64,000 nucleotides of DNA from Tepidamorphaceae bacterium. Its GTDB lineage: Bacteria > Pseudomonadota > Alphaproteobacteria > Rhizobiales > Tepidamorphaceae. The notes below the pieces were generated by a model that saw only the letters and a program-made list of their open reading frames with translations, had not been told where the DNA came from and did not search any database. Location: NCBI GenBank assembly GCA_028279445.1, contig JANQNT010000013.1, positions 1 through 64,000 on the forward strand, read 5' to 3'. The translations under genes and the position numbers were made by a program. Positions 53,444 to 63,789 of this stretch are shown here, one piece after another. The first letter of the stretch is position 1. Each line of letters begins with the position of its first letter.

Positions 53444-54283
53444 CTACTCTGCCGCCATATGTGCGCCAGCAACGCCGGCGGCAAGCTGCGCCACCAGCCG
53501 GTGCACGGCGGCGGCCGTATCGGAACCCGCCTTGCCGTCACCATCGAGCGACGTACGCACCGCCTCGACCAGCGCCGACCCGACCACGACGCCGTCGGCG
53601 CCGGCCGCGATGGCCGCAGCCTGCTCCGGCGTCCTGACGCCAAAGCCCACGCAGACCGGCAGTGGCGTCGCCGCCTTGATGTGCGACACCATGCGCTCAA
53701 CTTCCGCCGGGTCCGGCGCCTTGGTGCCCGTGATGCCGGTCACCGAGACATAATAGACGAAACCCGACGTGTTCTCGATCACCCTTGGCAGGCGCCTTGC
53801 ATCCGTCGTCGGCGTCGCCAGACGAATGAAGCTGATGCCGTGATCCATGGCCGGAATGCACAGCTCCTCATCGGCTTCCGGCGGCAGATCGACGACGATC
53901 AGGCCGTCCACGCCGGCGGCCGCCGCGTCCTTCAGGAACGCCTCGTTGCCGTAGGAGTAGATCGGGTTGTAGTAGCCCATCAGCACGACCGGGGTGGCGT
54001 CGTCGCCGACACGGAAGGCGCGCACCATGTCGAGCGTCCTGTGCAGCGTCTGGCCGCCCTTCAGCGCGCGCTGGCCGGCCGCCTGGATGGCGACGCCGTC
54101 GGCCATGGGATCGGAAAACGGCATGCCGAGTTCGATCACATCCGCGCCTGCCGCCGGCAGACCGCGCATGATCTCAAGCGAGGTGTCGAGGTCAGGGTCG
54201 CCGGCGGTGATGAAGGTCACCAGGGCGGCGCGGTCCTGACGCTTGAGTTCGGCGAAACGGGCATCGATGCGGGTCGTGGTCAT
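53444..54283 (-). CDS. trpA: tryptophan synthase alpha chain
   Basis: A 279-residue TIM-barrel subunit with [19 protein letters not shown] and [15 protein letters not shown], which contain the catalytic Glu and Asp. [14 protein letters not shown] and GSALVEAV form the phosphate site. It converts indole-glycerol phosphate to indole, channelled to TrpB. Its ATG overlaps the stop of the DUF1330 gene (ATGA), not that of trpB as is usual. Confidence 0.96.
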   Translation of the reverse strand: MTTTRIDARFAELKRQDRAALVTFITAGDPDLDTSLEIMRGLPAAGADVIELGMPFSDPMADGVAIQAAGQRALKGGQTLHRTLDMVRAFRVGDDATPVVLMGYYNPIYSYGNEAFLKDAAAAGVDGLIVVDLPPEADEELCIPAMDHGISFIRLATPTTDARRLPRVIENTSGFVYYVSVTGITGTKAPDPAEVERMVSHIKAATPLPVCVGFGVRTPEQAAAIAAGADGVVVGSALVEAVRTSLDGDGKAGSDTAAAVHRLVAQLAAGVAGAHMAAE

Positions 54284-54725
54284 TGGTCTTGTCCGGAAAG
54301 AAAGGTCTTGCCCGGTGTCGCGTCGGCGCAGCAGATCAGCCGGCTGTCGGCGACCGCCGCGGTGCGGTGGCGCACGGCGCGCTGATAGTCCGGGTTCTTG
54401 ACCATGTCGATGAAGGCCTGGGCTGTCGGATAGCGGGCGACGAAGGCGTGGTCCCAGCGTTCGTCCTCGGGACCGATGACGATGGTCCGCGGCGCGCCGA
54501 TCCAGGACTGCGTGACGCCGGCGGCCAGTGCGATGGGCTCGGACTCCTCGGCGTAGCGGCGATAGGCGACCGCGCCGGCGACGGGTGCCTGCCCGTGCTC
54601 GGGATCGTCCGCCGCGTAGGCTGCCGTTTCGTTGAAACGCAGCAGATTGATCATCTGTACCGGCCGATCCTGCGGCAGATCGCGAAGCGCGCCGAACTGC
54701 TCGCGCGTGGGGTTGAGGCAGGCCA

Positions 54726-54726
<1 letters not shown>
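54280..54726 (-). CDS. DUF1330 family protein inserted between trpB and trpA
   Basis: A 148-residue protein of the dimeric alpha-beta barrel DUF1330 type. [15 protein letters not shown] is the family start, and the later segment is [31 protein letters not shown]. No catalytic role is established for the family. Its ATG overlaps the trpB stop and its stop overlaps the trpA ATG, both as ATGA, so it is translated as part of the trpBA message. ATG 54726 is chosen for this coupling, and the 60 upstream bases of open frame lie in trpB. Confidence 0.85.
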
Positions 54727-55967
<1,241 letters not shown>

Positions 55968-56118
55968 GGCATGCACTCCATCAACTTGGTAACGCCTCGC
56001 ACGCTCTTGGGCGGTGCGCGTAACGCAGGCCGGCGCAGCCGTTCATGTGCCTGTGGCGTAAGACATCCGGCAAAGCACGAAGCCGGCGGCAAGGTCAAGC
56101 ATGCCGCCTGCGGCGGTT

Positions 56119-57987
56119 CTACTCGGCGGCTTCCGCCGCCGAGGCGATGAAACCGCCGGACTGGCGCTTCCAGAGCTGTGCGTAGAGCCCGTCACGGGCG
56201 ATCAGCTCGTCGTGGCTGCCGTCCTCCACGATCGCGCCCTGATCCATGACGATGAGGCGGTCGAGCGCGGCGATGGTCGACAGGCGGTGGGCGATGGCGA
56301 TGACGGTCTTGCCGGCCATCAGTTCGTAGAGCGATTCCTGGATCGCCGCCTCGACTTCGGAATCGAGCGCGCTGGTCGCCTCGTCAAGCACCAGGATCGG
56401 CGCGTCCTTGAGGAATACCCGCGCGATGGCGATGCGCTGACGCTGACCGCCGGACAGCTTGACGCCGCGCTCGCCGACATGGGCATCGAGCCCGGTGCGA
56501 CCCTCCGCGTCGGCCAGATCGGTGATGAACTCCAACGCCTTGGCGCGGCGCGCCGCGTCGATGATCTCGTCCTCGGTCGCATCCGGCCTGCCATAGGCGA
56601 TGTTGTCGCGCACGGAACGATGCAGCAGGGCAGTGTCCTGCGTGACCACGCCGATCCGGGCCCTCAGCGTATCCTGGCGCACCCCCGAGATATCGACGTC
56701 GTCGATCAGGATGCGGCCACCTTCCAGGTCGTGCAGGCGCAACAGCAGGTTCATCAACGTCGTCTTGCCGGCGCCGGACCGGCCCACCAGACCGACCTTC
56801 TCGCCTGGTGCGACGCGAAGCGTCAGATCGTCGATGACGCCGCCTTCCTTGCCGTAGTGGAAGCGGATGTTCTCGAACCACACATCGCCTTCGCTGACGT
56901 TGAGCGCCTGCGCATCCTCGACGTCCTGCACATCACGATCGCGCGACAGCATCTGCTTGCCGTCCATCACCACGCCGATGTTCTCAAACAGCGCCGAGAC
57001 CTCCCACATGATCCAGTAGGAGAAGCCCTCCAGCCGCAATACCAGACCAATCGCGACCGCGATGGCGCCGAGCGTGATCGCGTCTCCCAACCAAAGCCAG
57101 ATCGCCATCGCAGCCACCGAAAACAGCAGCAGCGCGTTGAGCAGGTCGAGCGCGATGTTGAGCACGGTGACGAGCCGCATCTGCGCGTGCACGGTGCCCA
57201 TGAAGCCATCCATGGCGTCACGGGCGTAAGATTCCTCGCGGTGGGCATGGGCGAACAGCTTGACGATGGAGATGTTGGTGTAGCTGTCGACGATGCGCCC
57301 GGTCATGGTCGAGCGTGCATCTGCCTGGCGGCGCGAGATGGCCGCCAGCTTTGGGATCATGATCCGCAGAACGACTCCGTAGATCGCCGCCCAGACCGCC
57401 AGCGGCAGCATCAGCCGCCAGTCGGCCACTGCCGTGACGACCAGCACACCGATGAAGAAACTACCGACGAAGACCAGGATGTCGAACAGCTTGATCACCG
57501 TCTCGCGCACGGCGAGCGCGGTCTGCATCACCTTGGTGGCGATGCGCCCGGCGAACTCGTCGGCGAAGAAGCTGGTGCTCTGGCCGAGCAGGTAGCGGTG
57601 CGCCTTCCAGCGCACGATCATCGGGTAATTGCCCGCCAGCGTCTGATGCAGGATCAACGTCATCACCAGACCGGCCAGCGGCATGACAAGCAGCACGAAG
57701 CCGGCCATCAGGGCGAGCTTCCAGCCGTGCATGTCCAGAAAGGTGGCGCGATCCTGCGCCGACAGCCAGTCGACCAGACTGCCCAGAAACGCGAACAGCA
57801 CCGCCTGGCCGGCGCCAATCAGCGCGGCCAGTACCGCCATGACCGCAACATACGGCCAGATATCCTTGGTGTAGTGCCAGCAGAACGCGACGAAGCCCTC
57901 CGGCGGCCGGCCAGGCGGCTCGGGCGGGTAGGGGTCGACCAGACGTTCAAAAAAGCCAAACATTCCGCGGTCCGTTGAATCACGCAA
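56119..57987 (-). CDS. ABC transporter, fused membrane and ATP-binding domains (exporter type)
   Basis: A 622-residue half-transporter. A six-helix type IV membrane domain (about residues 35-340) precedes an ATPase domain with Walker A GRSGAGKTT, signature [17 protein letters not shown], Walker B ILVLDEATSALD and switch His AIAHRLST. It is likely a homodimeric exporter of lipids, drugs or peptides, with unknown substrate. It stands between trpF and trpB in the same direction, where relatives commonly have trpF next to trpB. Confidence 0.92.
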   Translation of the reverse strand: MRDSTDRGMFGFFERLVDPYPPEPPGRPPEGFVAFCWHYTKDIWPYVAVMAVLAALIGAGQAVLFAFLGSLVDWLSAQDRATFLDMHGWKLALMAGFVLLVMPLAGLVMTLILHQTLAGNYPMIVRWKAHRYLLGQSTSFFADEFAGRIATKVMQTALAVRETVIKLFDILVFVGSFFIGVLVVTAVADWRLMLPLAVWAAIYGVVLRIMIPKLAAISRRQADARSTMTGRIVDSYTNISIVKLFAHAHREESYARDAMDGFMGTVHAQMRLVTVLNIALDLLNALLLFSVAAMAIWLWLGDAITLGAIAVAIGLVLRLEGFSYWIMWEVSALFENIGVVMDGKQMLSRDRDVQDVEDAQALNVSEGDVWFENIRFHYGKEGGVIDDLTLRVAPGEKVGLVGRSGAGKTTLMNLLLRLHDLEGGRILIDDVDISGVRQDTLRARIGVVTQDTALLHRSVRDNIAYGRPDATEDEIIDAARRAKALEFITDLADAEGRTGLDAHVGERGVKLSGGQRQRIAIARVFLKDAPILVLDEATSALDSEVEAAIQESLYELMAGKTVIAIAHRLSTIAALDRLIVMDQGAIVEDGSHDELIARDGLYAQLWKRQSGGFIASAAEAAE

Positions 57988-58325
57988 AGCCGGCGAACAT
58001 GCGCCTTCGGCGCGGTGAAATCAAATGGCGATATTGTGGCAACGGGTTTTACCGACTGCTCGGCTTTGTTCCGCTCACGCCAAGCTCACTACGTTCGCCG
58101 GCTCCGCGAGGGCGCACGGTTTATCTCGCTCACGGCGAGTTCGCTAACGCACAACGCCTCCGCGGGGGCGGCCTGACCGGCCGGGCGCACGGTCGTGCGC
58201 TTGGGTGCCAAACACTCCGTCGGCGCGAGGAACGAACCCAGACACGCGACCGCGTGTCCGCGCGGAGGCGTCGACCCCGGACGGCACGGAGTGCCTGATC
58301 CGGGGGAGACTTGCCGCGAGCGAAA
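57988..58325. repeat. mosaic intergenic repeat block 5 (ABC exporter-trpF)
   Basis: No gene. It contains TTCCGCTCACGCCAAGCTCAC...CTCCGCGAGGGCG (near 58069-58113), CTCGCTCACGGCGAGTTCGC...CCTCCGCGGGGGCG, GCGCACGGTCGTGCGCTTGGGTGCC and GACACGCGACCGCGTGTC modules, and a closing GAGACTTGCCGCGAGCG. These are the same building blocks as blocks 1-4. Confidence 0.8.
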
Positions 58326-58988
58326 TCAAACCATCACGCCCTCGGCTTCGCGTACGGCGGCGAGGAAGCTCGAGATCATCGCCGCGTCCTTGACGCCCGG
58401 CGCGCTCTCCACACCCGACGACACGTCGATCGCCGTCGCACCGCTCATGGCGATGGCGGTCGCGACATTCGACGCATCGAGCCCGCCGGACAGCATCCAG
58501 GGCAGCCCCGGATCGACGCCTTCGAGCAACCGCCAGTCGAAACTGACGCCGTTCCCGCCCGGCAGTCCCAGACCCTCGCCGGGGCGCGGCTTGGCGTCGA
58601 ACAGCAGCATTTCGGCGGCGCCGATATAGGTGCGCGCGGCGGTCACATCATCGCGCGCGCCCACCTTCACCGCCTTCATCACCGGCACACCACAATGCTC
58701 CCGCACGGCCGCCACCTGCTCCGGCGTCTCGGCGCCGTGGAACTGCAGAAGATCGGGCTTGAGCCTCGCCATGATCTCGTCGAGCAGCGCCACGTCGGCG
58801 TCCACCGTCAGTACGACCGACTTTGCCCGTCCGCGCGCCGCCTCCAACAACGGCGCGGCGACATCGATCTCCAGCGAGCGCGGGCTCGGCGGATAATGTA
58901 CGAAGCCGACATACGCCGCCCCGCCGGCAATCGCCGCCTCGAGCGCAACCTCGTCCTTCAATCCGCAAATCTTGACGTCGACGGGCAT
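58326..58988 (-). CDS. trpF: phosphoribosylanthranilate isomerase
   Basis: A 220-residue TIM barrel starting VDVKICGLKDE with the catalytic Cys. It has AAYVGFVHYPPSPRSL, LLQFHGAETPEQV, MLLFDAKP (catalytic Asp) and the phosphate-binding LSGGLDASNV and IDVSSGVESAPGVKD. It carries out the third committed step of tryptophan synthesis. It is on the same strand as trpB but separated from it by a repeat block and an ABC exporter. Confidence 0.96.
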   Translation of the reverse strand: MPVDVKICGLKDEVALEAAIAGGAAYVGFVHYPPSPRSLEIDVAAPLLEAARGRAKSVVLTVDADVALLDEIMARLKPDLLQFHGAETPEQVAAVREHCGVPVMKAVKVGARDDVTAARTYIGAAEMLLFDAKPRPGEGLGLPGGNGVSFDWRLLEGVDPGLPWMLSGGLDASNVATAIAMSGATAIDVSSGVESAPGVKDAAMISSFLAAVREAEGVMV

Positions 58989-59057
58989 GGGTCCGGCCGC
59001 TGTTGTTCAGAGCGGATTTGGTCGCACGATGCGTGCGGCAAGTCCAGCAGCGTACCG

Positions 59058-60017
59058 CTAAACCTGACCCAGGATATGCACCGCGCCGGCGAGATCCTCG
59101 ATCGCCGTGCCCACGGATTTGAACAGCGTGACCTGGTCGTGAAAGCGCCGGCCGGACTTCTCACCGCGCGTCAGCTCGAACAGGTCGGCGGCGATGTCCT
59201 GCGGATCGAGAACCCCGTCGGCGACCGGCTGCACGATATCGCCAGCCTCGTTCAGGGCACCCTCGCGGGTATCGACGAAGACACGCGCCTTGCGGACCGC
59301 ATCGTCGTCGGTCTCGCGCATGTCCGGCCGGAACGCGCCGACAAGATCGATGTGCGTGCCCGCCTCAACCCAGGCGCCGGGCAGCACCGGCTGCGAGGAC
59401 ATCGTCGCGCATGAGATGATGTCGGCGCCGCGGGCCGCGCCCTCCAGGTCCTGGGTCGCGGAAACCCGCAGTCCCTTGCGCGCCAGCTTGCCGGCGAGCT
59501 TCTCGGCGCGTTCGTGGTTGCGGTTGTAGATCAGCACATCGCTCAGCGGGCGCACGCTGGCATGAGCCTCGATCAGGTAGGGCGCGAGCGCCCCGGCGCC
59601 GATCATCAGAAGCCGCGTCGCATCGGCCCGGGCGAGGTAACTCGCGGCTAGGGCGGAGGCGTCCGCCGTGCGCCACAGCGTCAGCGCCCGCCCGTCGATG
59701 ATGGCGAGCGGAACCCCGGTCTGACCCGACAGCAGCACATACATGCCGACAACGCTGGCCAGCCCGACGGACGGGTTGTCGGGATTGACGGTGGCGATCT
59801 TGACGCCCTGATAACCGCGTTCGGAATGTCCCTGCCGGACGAAATCCGTCCAGGCGGGCATCAGCAGGAGATCGGTGTCGGCGCGATCGGGCCGGGCCAC
59901 GCGGTGGTGGTGGCGCAGCGGCGCCACCGTATGGCTGCGAAAGGCGTTACGCAGCGCCTCAACGAGGCCACGATGGGTGATGGCGGCTTCGATCTCGGCG
60001 GCGGAAATGACGCGCAT
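59058..60017 (-). CDS. ornithine cyclodeaminase/mu-crystallin family protein
   Basis: A 319-residue NAD(P)-dependent enzyme of the OCD family. The conserved Lys lies in GVKIATVNPDNPS, the ornithine-cyclodeaminase-like GRALTLWRTADASALAA follows, and the Rossmann motif is MIGAGALAPYLI. It also has WVEAGTHIDLVGAF. The family includes ornithine cyclodeaminase, alanine dehydrogenase and ketimine reductase, and the sequence does not let me choose. It lies upstream of trpF in the same direction, after the lapA-like gene. Confidence 0.85.
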   Translation of the reverse strand: MRVISAAEIEAAITHRGLVEALRNAFRSHTVAPLRHHHRVARPDRADTDLLLMPAWTDFVRQGHSERGYQGVKIATVNPDNPSVGLASVVGMYVLLSGQTGVPLAIIDGRALTLWRTADASALAASYLARADATRLLMIGAGALAPYLIEAHASVRPLSDVLIYNRNHERAEKLAGKLARKGLRVSATQDLEGAARGADIISCATMSSQPVLPGAWVEAGTHIDLVGAFRPDMRETDDDAVRKARVFVDTREGALNEAGDIVQPVADGVLDPQDIAADLFELTRGEKSGRRFHDQVTLFKSVGTAIEDLAGAVHILGQV

Positions 60018-60064
60018 GCAGGCTTACCGTGACCGCGTCGGGCGCGGGCGTTTACGTCAGTGGA

Positions 60065-60409
60065 TCAACTGCCGCGGCCAGGCGCCGGCAGGGCGGCGTG
60101 CGCCTTCTCGACTTCGCGGCGCAGTTCGGCGGCCTCGCGGGTGGCGGCGTGCGCGGCGGCGCGGTTGGCGCGCGCACTCTTGCGCCAGGTGCCCTGGGTC
60201 AGCCAGGTCGCGATCCCGCCGATGACGATGCCCGCAAGCAAGGTTGCGAAGACCAGAAGGAACACCGGCATTTCCAGCCCGAAGGCCGGGTCAAGCGGAC
60301 TGAACGGATCAAACGAGAGGGTGACGGCGTGGCGATTGGCCACCGTCAGCGCGATCAGCAGGATGGCGGTCGGCAGGACGACAAGCAGTAAGGCGGCCTT
60401 GCGCAGCAT
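60065..60409 (-). CDS. LapA-domain (DUF1049) membrane protein
   Basis: A 114-residue protein with two transmembrane helices (about residues 5-24 and 48-72) around a short loop, then a basic Ala-rich cytoplasmic tail that is probably coiled coil. This is the LapA/YciS layout. In Enterobacteria LapA/LapB link LPS synthesis to FtsH control of LpxC, but no LapB adjoins here. It follows ihfB by nine bases. Confidence 0.82.
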   Translation of the reverse strand: MLRKAALLLVVLPTAILLIALTVANRHAVTLSFDPFSPLDPAFGLEMPVFLLVFATLLAGIVIGGIATWLTQGTWRKSARANRAAAHAATREAAELRREVEKAHAALPAPGRGS

Positions 60410-60418
60410 CAGGACAGG

Positions 60419-60712
60419 CTAGCCCCCACCGCCAGGCGTGTTCAGCCGCTCGCGCATCTCCTTGCCCATCTTGAAGAACGGCACGGTCTTCTCCGAGACA
60501 GCTACCTGGGCGCCGGTGCGCGGATTGCGGCCGACGCGTGCCGGCCTCGTCTTGACGGAAAAGGTGCCGAAGCCGCGCAACTCGACCCGGTTGCCCTCGG
60601 CCAGCGCCTGGACGATCTCGTCGAGCACCGTGTTGACGATCAGCTCGATGTCGCGCTGATACAGATGCGGATTGGCCGCAGCCAGACGTTGAATAAGTTC
60701 GGATTTGATCAT
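60419..60712 (-). CDS. ihfB: integration host factor subunit beta
   Basis: A 97-residue DNABII protein starting [19 protein letters not shown], with the DNA-bending arm [20 protein letters not shown] and the tail [13 protein letters not shown]. With IhfA it bends DNA in replication, recombination and transcription. The gene order rpsA-sppA-ihfB is the common one in Alphaproteobacteria. Confidence 0.97.
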   Translation of the reverse strand: MIKSELIQRLAAANPHLYQRDIELIVNTVLDEIVQALAEGNRVELRGFGTFSVKTRPARVGRNPRTGAQVAVSEKTVPFFKMGKEMRERLNTPGGGG

Positions 60713-60785
60713 GGCCGGTTGCCCGCTGCCCGCTCCAGATTGCCCGCGCGATCACGCAAGCCCGTTATAAAACGCACATATCGCG

Positions 60786-61733
60786 TTAGTCTTCAATGGC
60801 TTGTGGCGACCAAAGGCTGACCAGCCCGTTGCCGGGCACCAGTTCGCCGATGCGTGTCAGCACCGTCGTCAACGTGTCGCCGCCGCCCAGCGCATCCATC
60901 AGCCGCCCCGCAAAACCCAGCTCTTCGATCCCGCCTTCCTGCGTCCAGGTGCGGATTTCCGCCGCTTCGCTGATGCCGTGCTCGGCCACAAGCCAGGCCT
61001 TGGCTTCTTCCTCGCCGCCGAATCCGTCGATGATGTTCAACTGCAGCGCTCGGCGCCCGGAATAAACCCGTCCGTCGGCCAGACCGCGCGCGGCGGCAGC
61101 ACTCAGCTCCCGGCGTTCGGCAACGCGTGTCACGAACCAGTCCTGGGTGTCGTCGATCAGGTTCTGGATGACGCGGCGCGCTTCCGGCGTCTCTTCGGCA
61201 AATGGGGAGGGCTCCGCCTTCAGCGGATCGCTCTTGATGGAGCGCACATCAACGCCGATCTTCTCGCCCAGTTCGCGCAGATTGGCCCATTGGAAGATCA
61301 CGCCGATGGAGCCGGTGATGCTGGTCTCGCGGGCGAGCACATGGTCAGCGCCGATGGCGACCAGATAGCCCGCGGAGGCTCCGACCGTGCCGATGGTGGC
61401 GACAACCGGCTTCTTCTCGGCCAGTTCGCGGATGGCAGTGAACAGCGCCTCGCCGCCGGTGGTGGTGCCGCCCGGCGAGTTGATCGCCAGAATGACCGCC
61501 TTGATACGATCATTCTCGCCGAGCTTGCGCAGGAACTCGCGCTGCTTCCAGTCATCGGTGATGACGCCGGAGATCGGGACGCGGGCGATCTGTTCGCCGA
61601 AGCGGTCGCGCGTGCCGATGGCGGCGATGGCGAGGATCGCCGCCGCGGCAACGACGAATGCCACGACACGCCAGAACGAAACCCTGCGGCGCAGGCGGCG
61701 GCGCTCAACCAGTGTGTCGGCATCCAGGCTCAT
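60786..61733 (-). CDS. sppA: signal peptide peptidase SppA (S49 family)
   Basis: A 315-residue half-length SppA. An N-terminal anchor helix (VVAFVVAAAAILAIAAIG) is followed by the catalytic domain with the nucleophile Ser in TVGASAGYLVAIGAD and the general-base Lys further on in the region of IGVDVRSIKSDPLKAEPSPF. It degrades signal peptides left in the membrane. It lies between rpsA and ihfB. Confidence 0.95.
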   Translation of the reverse strand: MSLDADTLVERRRLRRRVSFWRVVAFVVAAAAILAIAAIGTRDRFGEQIARVPISGVITDDWKQREFLRKLGENDRIKAVILAINSPGGTTTGGEALFTAIRELAEKKPVVATIGTVGASAGYLVAIGADHVLARETSITGSIGVIFQWANLRELGEKIGVDVRSIKSDPLKAEPSPFAEETPEARRVIQNLIDDTQDWFVTRVAERRELSAAAARGLADGRVYSGRRALQLNIIDGFGGEEEAKAWLVAEHGISEAAEIRTWTQEGGIEELGFAGRLMDALGGGDTLTTVLTRIGELVPGNGLVSLWSPQAIED

Positions 61734-61774
61734 GGCGCTTCCCCTGTTCAGCCATCGCGGCAGGAAACGTTAAG

Positions 61775-61807
61775 CGGGCGCCGATCCTGTCGCGGATACG
61801 GCGCCCG
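61775..61807 (-). terminator. possible terminator hairpin downstream of rpsA
   Basis: CGGGCGCC (61775-61782) and GGCGCCCG (61800-61807) pair over 8 bp with inner GATCC/GGAT pairing. On the minus strand CTTAACGTTT follows, a weak T tract. Confidence 0.4.
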
Positions 61808-61845
61808 TTCAAGCTGTCAGCCCATCAGGCGGCCGGAGACATCCG

Positions 61846-61867
61846 GGCCAGGGTCGGAACCCTGGCC
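61846..61867 (-). terminator. perfect 9-bp hairpin just after rpsA stop
   Basis: GGCCAGGGT, four-base loop, ACCCTGGCC, starting nine bases after the rpsA stop. No T tract follows, so it may protect the 3' end or act with the second hairpin at 61775-61807. Confidence 0.45.
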
Positions 61868-61875
61868 TCAGAACC

Positions 61876-63789
61876 CTAGCCCTTGTCGCCCTTTTCGGCA
61901 TCGGCCTCCGGCTCTTCTGCCGCTTCGGCCTCGGTAGCCTCAGGCGCATCGTCCGCGGCCTCGGGCTCGCTGCTGTCGTCGGCAGCCGCCTCGGTCTCTG
62001 CCGGCTCATCGCTGGCGGAGTCCGCGGCCGGCTCGGCAGTCGATTCATCGGCCGGCGCTTCATCTCCGTTGGCCTGCGCCTTGGTCAGGGCGGCACCGAG
62101 GATATCGCCGAGCGAGGCGCCGGCGTCGGTCGAACCGTACTGTGCGATCGCCTCCTTCTCCTCGGCCATCTCCAGCGCCTTGATCGATACCGAGACCTTG
62201 CGGGTCTTGCGGTCGAACTGGGTAATGCGCGCGTCGACCCGCTCGCCGGCGGCGAAGCGTTCCGGGCGCTGCTCACCACGGTCGCGGGCGAGATCGGCGC
62301 GGCGAATGAAGGCGGTCAGGCCGGTGTCACCGACCTTCACGTCGATGCCGTTGTCGCGCACGTCGATGACCTCGCAGGTGACCACCGCGCCCTTGCGGAT
62401 ATCACCGCCGGCATCCTCAAGCGGATCGCCGGCGAGCTGCTTGATGCCGAGGCTGATGCGCTCCTTGTCGATGTCGACGTCGAGGATCTTGACCTGCACG
62501 GTCTGGCCGCGCTCGTAGTCCTCGATGGCCTGCTCGCCGGGACGGTTCCAGTCGAGGTCGGAGAGGTGGACCATGCCGTCCACATCGCCGGGCAGGCCGA
62601 TGAACAGGCCGAACTCGGTGCGGTTCTTGACCTCGCCCTCGACGATGCTACCGACGGTGAACTGGTCGGCGAAGGACGTCCAGGGATTGTCGAGGCACTG
62701 CTTGAGGCCAAGCGAGATACGGCGCTTGTTGGGATCGACCTCGAGCACCATCACCTCAACCTCCTGGGAGGTGGAGACGATCTTGCCCGGATGGACGTTC
62801 TTCTTGGTCCAGCTCATCTCGGAGACGTGGATCAGACCCTCGACGCCCGGCTCCAGCTCCACAAAGGCGCCGTAGTCGGTGATGTTGGTGACGCGGCCGG
62901 TGAACTTGGCATCAACCGGATACTTCGATTCAACGCCCTGCCAGGGATCGTCCTCAAGCTGCTTCATGCCGAGGCTGATGCGCTGGGTCTCCTGGTTGAC
63001 CTTGATGATGCGCACCTTGACCGTCTGGCCGACGGACAGCACCTCGGTGGGGTGGTTGACCCGGCGCCAGGCGATGTCTGTGACGTGCAGCAGGCCGTCG
63101 ATGCCGCCGAGATCGACGAAGGCGCCGTAGTCGGTGATGTTCTTGACCACGCCTTCCAGCACCTGGCCCTCTTCGAGGCTCTGCACCAGATCGGCGCGCT
63201 GCTCGGCACGCGACTCTTCGAGAACCGTGCGGCGCGAAACGACGATGTTGCCACGGCGCTTGTCCATCTTGAGAATCTGGAAGGGCTGCGGCGTGCCCAT
63301 CAGCGGGGCGATGTCGCGCACCGGACGGATGTCCACCTGGCTGCGCGGCAGGAAGGCGACGGCGCCATCGAGATCGACAGTGTAGCCGCCCTTGACCTGA
63401 TTGAAGATGGTGCCCTCGACCTTCTCGTTCGCCTCGAAGGCGACTTCCAGGCGCACCCAGGAGTGTTCCCGGCGCGCCTTGTCGCGCGACAGCACGGCAT
63501 CACCGAGTGCGTTCTCCACGCGCTCCAGATAAACCTCGACCGTGTCGCCGACCGTGACCGCCTCGCCGGCGCCATGGCCGAACTCGCGCATCGGCACACG
63601 GCCTTCGGTCTTCAGGCCGACGTCGACGACGACCATGTCTTTTTCGATGGCGACCACCTCGCCGTTGACGACCGAACCTTCGGCCAACGGCTGGGTGTTC
63701 AGATTTTCTTCGAGAAGGGCCGCGAAGTCCTCGCGGGAGGGATTGAGTTCAGTGCTTGTTTGAGACAAGGGATTACGGACTCCAGACAT
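61876..63789 (-). CDS. rpsA: 30S ribosomal protein S1
   Basis: A 637-residue protein with six S1 RNA-binding repeats, such as GVVKNITDYGAFVDLGGIDG and GRVTNITDYGAFVELEPGVE. A long acidic Ala/Glu/Asp-rich tail (about the last 65 residues) makes it longer than the 560-570 residues usual in the class. It tethers mRNA to the 30S subunit. The gene cmk normally precedes rpsA, but no cmk coding is seen in the 211 bases to the window end. Confidence 0.96.
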   Translation of the reverse strand: MSGVRNPLSQTSTELNPSREDFAALLEENLNTQPLAEGSVVNGEVVAIEKDMVVVDVGLKTEGRVPMREFGHGAGEAVTVGDTVEVYLERVENALGDAVLSRDKARREHSWVRLEVAFEANEKVEGTIFNQVKGGYTVDLDGAVAFLPRSQVDIRPVRDIAPLMGTPQPFQILKMDKRRGNIVVSRRTVLEESRAEQRADLVQSLEEGQVLEGVVKNITDYGAFVDLGGIDGLLHVTDIAWRRVNHPTEVLSVGQTVKVRIIKVNQETQRISLGMKQLEDDPWQGVESKYPVDAKFTGRVTNITDYGAFVELEPGVEGLIHVSEMSWTKKNVHPGKIVSTSQEVEVMVLEVDPNKRRISLGLKQCLDNPWTSFADQFTVGSIVEGEVKNRTEFGLFIGLPGDVDGMVHLSDLDWNRPGEQAIEDYERGQTVQVKILDVDIDKERISLGIKQLAGDPLEDAGGDIRKGAVVTCEVIDVRDNGIDVKVGDTGLTAFIRRADLARDRGEQRPERFAAGERVDARITQFDRKTRKVSVSIKALEMAEEKEAIAQYGSTDAGASLGDILGAALTKAQANGDEAPADESTAEPAADSASDEPAETEAAADDSSEPEAADDAPEATEAEAAEEPEADAEKGDKG

